DNA of 64,000 bases. Source: Anabaena cylindrica PCC 7122 (GTDB lineage Bacteria; Cyanobacteriota; Cyanobacteriia; Cyanobacteriales; Nostocaceae). The notes under the pieces were generated by a model that saw nothing but the letters and a program-made list of their open reading frames with translations, was not told the origin of the DNA and did not search any database. Shown here in pieces: positions 61,439-64,000 of the stretch. Both the position numbers and the translations under genes were made by a program. Numbering within the stretch: the first letter of the stretch is position 1; each line of letters starts with the position of its first letter. The stretch is from NCBI RefSeq assembly GCF_000317695.1, contig NC_019771.1, forward strand, positions 4,330,001-4,394,000, in the 5' to 3' direction.

Positions 61439-62620
61439 ATGAAAATATTACATATTGTTCCCTCAATTTCTTTAATTTATGGCGGTCCTAGTCAAATGGT
61501 ATTAGGGTTAGCCCCAGCGTTAGTAAAGGCAGGTGAAGAAGTTACAATCCTTACAACAGATAGTAATGGCGATTATGGTCAAAAACCTCTTGATGTGCCT
61601 TTAAATCGCCCTATAAAGCAAGATGGTTATGATATTATTTACTTTCGTTGTGCGCCATTTCGCAGATATAAGTTTTCTCTTGATTTATTGATATGGTTAA
61701 AAATTCACGCTAAAAATTTTGATATTGCCCATATTCATGCTTTATTTTCTCCTGTTAGTAGTGCCTCAGCTTTAATTTGTCGGCAACAAAATTTACCTTA
61801 TATTTTACGTCCTTTGGGAACTTTAGATCCGGCTGATTTAAGGAAGAAAAAACTATTAAAACAGCTTTATGTGAAGATTCTAGAATGTGGTAATTTAGCA
61901 GGTGCAGCAGCAATTCATTTTACTAGCGAACAAGAAGCGAAAATATCAGCAAGATTCGGCGTAAAAACTAAAGATTTAGTGATTCCTTTGGGTGTAATTC
62001 CTCCCTCGGAAGATGGGAAAAATTCAGTTAGTAACCAATGGGATATTCCTAGTGATAAACCTGTAGTTTTATTTATGTCTCGTATTGACCCAAAAAAGGG
62101 TTTAGATTTATTACTTCCTGCATTAGAAAAATTGTTAAATGATGGTTTTAAATTTCACTTTATTTTAGCGGGAACAAATCCTCAAGATCCAATTTATGAA
62201 CAAAAAATTAAATCTGAAATTGAAAATTCACCACTAAATGTACACACAACAATTACTGGCTTTGTTACGGGTGAAGCCAAACAAAGTTTATTAAAAGCTG
62301 CGGATTTATTTGTTTTACCTTCTTACTATGAAAATTTTGGCATTGCGGTAGCTGAGGCAATGGTCGCAGGAAAACCAGTGGTTATTTCTGACCAAGTGCA
62401 TATATATCAACAGGTTGTAGATAGTGAGTCGGGTTGGGTGGGGAAAACTGATGTAAAATCACTGGTGGATTTATTAAAAGAGGCTTTGTCAAATCCCCAA
62501 GAATGCCAGCGACGGGGAGTAAATGCCGAAAAATATGCCTTAGAGAATTTTAGCTGGGATGCGATCGCACAACAAGTAATTCAAGCTTATCAGGAAATTG
62601 TGGCAGACCAAAAAGTTTAG
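61439..62620 (+). CDS. Glycosyltransferase family 4
   Basis: A 393-aa GT-B enzyme from ATG 61439 (KILHIVPSISLIYGGPSQMV). The frame is open to 61397, but that would overlap the previous gene. VVLFMSRIDPKKGLDLLLPAL and YYENFGIAVAEAMVAGKPVV are the family signatures. It is the last gene of the polysaccharide run. Confidence 0.93.
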   Translation: MKILHIVPSISLIYGGPSQMVLGLAPALVKAGEEVTILTTDSNGDYGQKPLDVPLNRPIKQDGYDIIYFRCAPFRRYKFSLDLLIWLKIHAKNFDIAHIHALFSPVSSASALICRQQNLPYILRPLGTLDPADLRKKKLLKQLYVKILECGNLAGAAAIHFTSEQEAKISARFGVKTKDLVIPLGVIPPSEDGKNSVSNQWDIPSDKPVVLFMSRIDPKKGLDLLLPALEKLLNDGFKFHFILAGTNPQDPIYEQKIKSEIENSPLNVHTTITGFVTGEAKQSLLKAADLFVLPSYYENFGIAVAEAMVAGKPVVISDQVHIYQQVVDSESGWVGKTDVKSLVDLLKEALSNPQECQRRGVNAEKYALENFSWDAIAQQVIQAYQEIVADQKV

Positions 62621-62727
62621 AAATTTAAAATTTTGTTGCAACCGGTGGAATGTTGATGGGATAATTTACAGTTCTGTGTCATGATAACACAGTAAAAATA
62701 TGTCTTCTTAATTACAGGGAATCTCGC

Positions 62728-63366
62728 ATGACTCTCCGTCTTGGTGATACAGTACCCAACTTTACTCAAGCCTCAACACACGGTGATATTGATTTTTACG
62801 CATGGGCCGGTGATAGCTGGGTAGTGCTATTCTCCCACCCTGCTGACTTTACACCAGTTTGCACAACCGAATTAGGTACAGTAGCTAAACTGAAACCAGA
62901 ATTTGATAAACGCAACGTAAAAGCGATCGCACTCAGCGTCGATGATGTAGACTCCCATAATGGTTGGGTGGGAGATATCGAAGAAACTCAAGGAACCGCC
63001 CTCAACTATCCCATTCTCGCAGATGCAGACAAAAAGGTTTCCGACCTTTATGACATGATTCACCCCAACGCAGCTGCAAACATTACAGTGCGTTCCGTCT
63101 TCGTTATCGACCCCAACAAAAAACTGCGTCTTAGCTTCACCTACCCCCCCAGTACAGGACGCAACTTTGATGAACTATTGCGAGTAATTGACTCTCTGCA
63201 ATTAACTGATCATTACAGCGTCGCTACCCCCGCTGACTGGAAAGATGGAGAAGACTGCGTAATTGTTCCATCATTAAAAGATCCCGAAGTTCTCAAAGAG
63301 AAATTCCCCAAAGGTTACAAAGAAATCAAACCTTATTTACGCATGACACCCCAACCTAACAAATAA
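62728..63366 (+). CDS. 1-Cys peroxiredoxin (Prx6-like)
   Basis: A 212-aa peroxidase of hydrogen peroxide and alkyl hydroperoxides. The peroxidatic cysteine is Cys45 in PADFTPVCTTE; no resolving Cys is in the usual position, and the ~60-residue C-terminal arm (TPADWKDGEDCVIVPS) is the Prx6 mark. It is monocistronic, followed by a terminator. Confidence 0.96.
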   Translation: MTLRLGDTVPNFTQASTHGDIDFYAWAGDSWVVLFSHPADFTPVCTTELGTVAKLKPEFDKRNVKAIALSVDDVDSHNGWVGDIEETQGTALNYPILADADKKVSDLYDMIHPNAAANITVRSVFVIDPNKKLRLSFTYPPSTGRNFDELLRVIDSLQLTDHYSVATPADWKDGEDCVIVPSLKDPEVLKEKFPKGYKEIKPYLRMTPQPNK

Positions 63367-63394
63367 TTTCCAGTAACATAAATATTCTTCGTAG

Positions 63395-63428
63395 GGTGGG
63401 TTAGCAACAGCGTAACCCACCATTTTTT
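63395..63428 (+). terminator. Rho-independent terminator after peroxiredoxin gene
   Basis: GGTGGGTTA pairs with TAACCCACC around a 9-nt loop and is followed by a run of six T. It lies ~29 bp past the stop. Confidence 0.85.
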
Positions 63429-63460
63429 ATATATAGCAATTTTCATCAGAAAACCTGTAG

Positions 63461-63479
63461 GGGCGGGGTTTCCCCGCCC
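63461..63479. repeat. Strong palindrome GGGCGGGG-ttt-CCCCGCCC
   Basis: An 8-bp GC-only stem with a 3-nt loop in otherwise AT-rich DNA. This form recurs as a dispersed repeat in filamentous cyanobacteria. It is probably not a terminator, because no T-run follows. Confidence 0.7.
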
Positions 63480-63588
63480 TTAATTGTCTAGATTGTATTG
63501 CATCTCACCAAGAACCGCTATATAATCACAAACCATTCGTAACGATATAATAAAGTCATTTCGGTAAGCAAATATGGAGGAAATCACC

Positions 63589-64000
63589 ATGCTATCATCC
63601 CCCTTAATATTGCAAATGCCATCTTCAATGCCAATGACAGACGATCAATTTTTTGAATTCTGTCAAATAAACCGTGATTTACGCATTGAAAGAAATAGAT
63701 TTGGAGAAATATCAATCATGTCCCCCGCAGGTTCAGAAACAGGAAACCGAGAAGGTAACATCCTTGGACAATTGTGGGTATGGTCAGAAAAAGATGGTAC
63801 AGGGATCACTTTTTCTTCCAGCACAGGTTTTAAACTCTCCACAGGTGCAGATCGTTCTCCTGATGCTGCTTGGATAAAATTAGAAAGATGGAATACACTC
63901 ACACCAGAACAACAAAAAAAGTTTGCACCCATATGTCCTGATTTTGTCATTGAATTAAGGTCAGCTTCTGATAACCTGCAACCGTTAAAAGACAAAATGA
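63589..64000 (+). CDS. Uma2 family (DUF820) protein, cut by window end
   Basis: At least 137 residues with no stop before the window ends. It starts with ATG 63589, GGAGG 8 nt upstream. RDLRIERNRFGEISIMSPAGSETGNREGN-type sequence (shown only in part), then RSPDAAWIKLERWN and PDFVIELRSASD, match Uma2, with the PD-(D/E)XK acidic residues in SPDAAW and VIELRS. The C-terminal lysine-bearing part is only just reached. Confidence 0.9.
   Translation, partial: MLSSPLILQMPSSMPMTDDQFFEFCQINRDLRIERNRFGEISIMSPAGSETGNREGNILGQLWVWSEKDGTGITFSSSTGFKLSTGADRSPDAAWIKLERWNTLTPEQQKKFAPICPDFVIELRSASDNLQPLKDKM

Overview
The window is chromosomal DNA from a filamentous, probably heterocyst-forming cyanobacterium (Nostocales). 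The evidence is the low-to-moderate GC content, frequent HIP1 octamers (GCGATCGC), abundant 7-bp short tandem repeats (TTTTAGA, ATTCGTA, ACTCCTG, GTACTCG types) and cyanobacterial protein families: Tic20-like, ABA4-like, heme oxygenase, DUF3181, DUF29, Uma2, and an S2 ribosomal protein with an acidic tail. No phage genes, rRNA or CRISPR array were seen. One tRNA (Arg, ACG) is present.

Layout. 0-6 kb, minus strand: a polysaccharide export and sulfation cluster (group 4 glycosyltransferase, ABC-2 permease, APS kinase, Wzt-like ATPase, PAPS-dependent sulfotransferase). 6.4-17.2 kb: housekeeping genes (cinA, a MraY/WecA-like transferase, glyA, Tic20-like, FAH-family hydrolase, rpsF, STAS, DedA, argG). 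17.2-26.2 kb, minus strand: a secretome block with an outer-membrane-like 812-aa protein, two Tat-exported PhoX/DUF839 phosphatases of very different length and a small secreted protein. Direct-repeat Pho boxes with an 11-bp period lie upstream of three of these genes, so I read the block as a phosphate-starvation regulon. 27-30 kb: a glycosyltransferase, DUF29, two overlooked gene remnants (an NB-ARC-type ATPase tail and the nuclease tail of a DNA methyltransferase) and a RelE-type toxin-antitoxin pair. 30.3-36.4 kb: rpsB, tsf, a conserved hypothetical and recG, with a decayed TnpB remnant between rpsB and tsf.

36.6-42.5 kb: Uma2, a translationally coupled AAA ATPase plus DUF4276 pair (candidate defence module), a membrane glycosyltransferase whose start lies inside a tandem repeat, an MFS transporter, tRNA-Arg and moaC. 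42.8-47.9 kb: an unusual GAF pseudokinase-like protein coupled to a response regulator, several small cyanobacterial proteins, and an ABA4-like/CobW pair. 48.0-51.9 kb: an AT-rich accessory patch holding a dynamin-like GTPase followed by a PD-(D/E)XK (HsdR-N-like) protein, a lone HicB-like protein, a MITE and a broken small gene. 52-54 kb: fasciclin protein and heme oxygenase. 54.4-62.6 kb, plus strand: a second polysaccharide cluster (glmM, a Wzy/ligase-like membrane protein, four glycosyltransferases), then a 1-Cys peroxiredoxin and a Uma2 gene cut by the window end.

Non-coding space is rich in dispersed palindromic elements. These include a ~120-bp family with three copies, one carrying a 156-bp MITE nested inside it with 18-bp perfect terminal inverted repeats and 9-bp flanking repeats. 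The strongest leads are the Pho-box regulon, the GTPase/nuclease pair, the AAA/DUF4276 pair, and the recent invasion of coding sequence by repeats.
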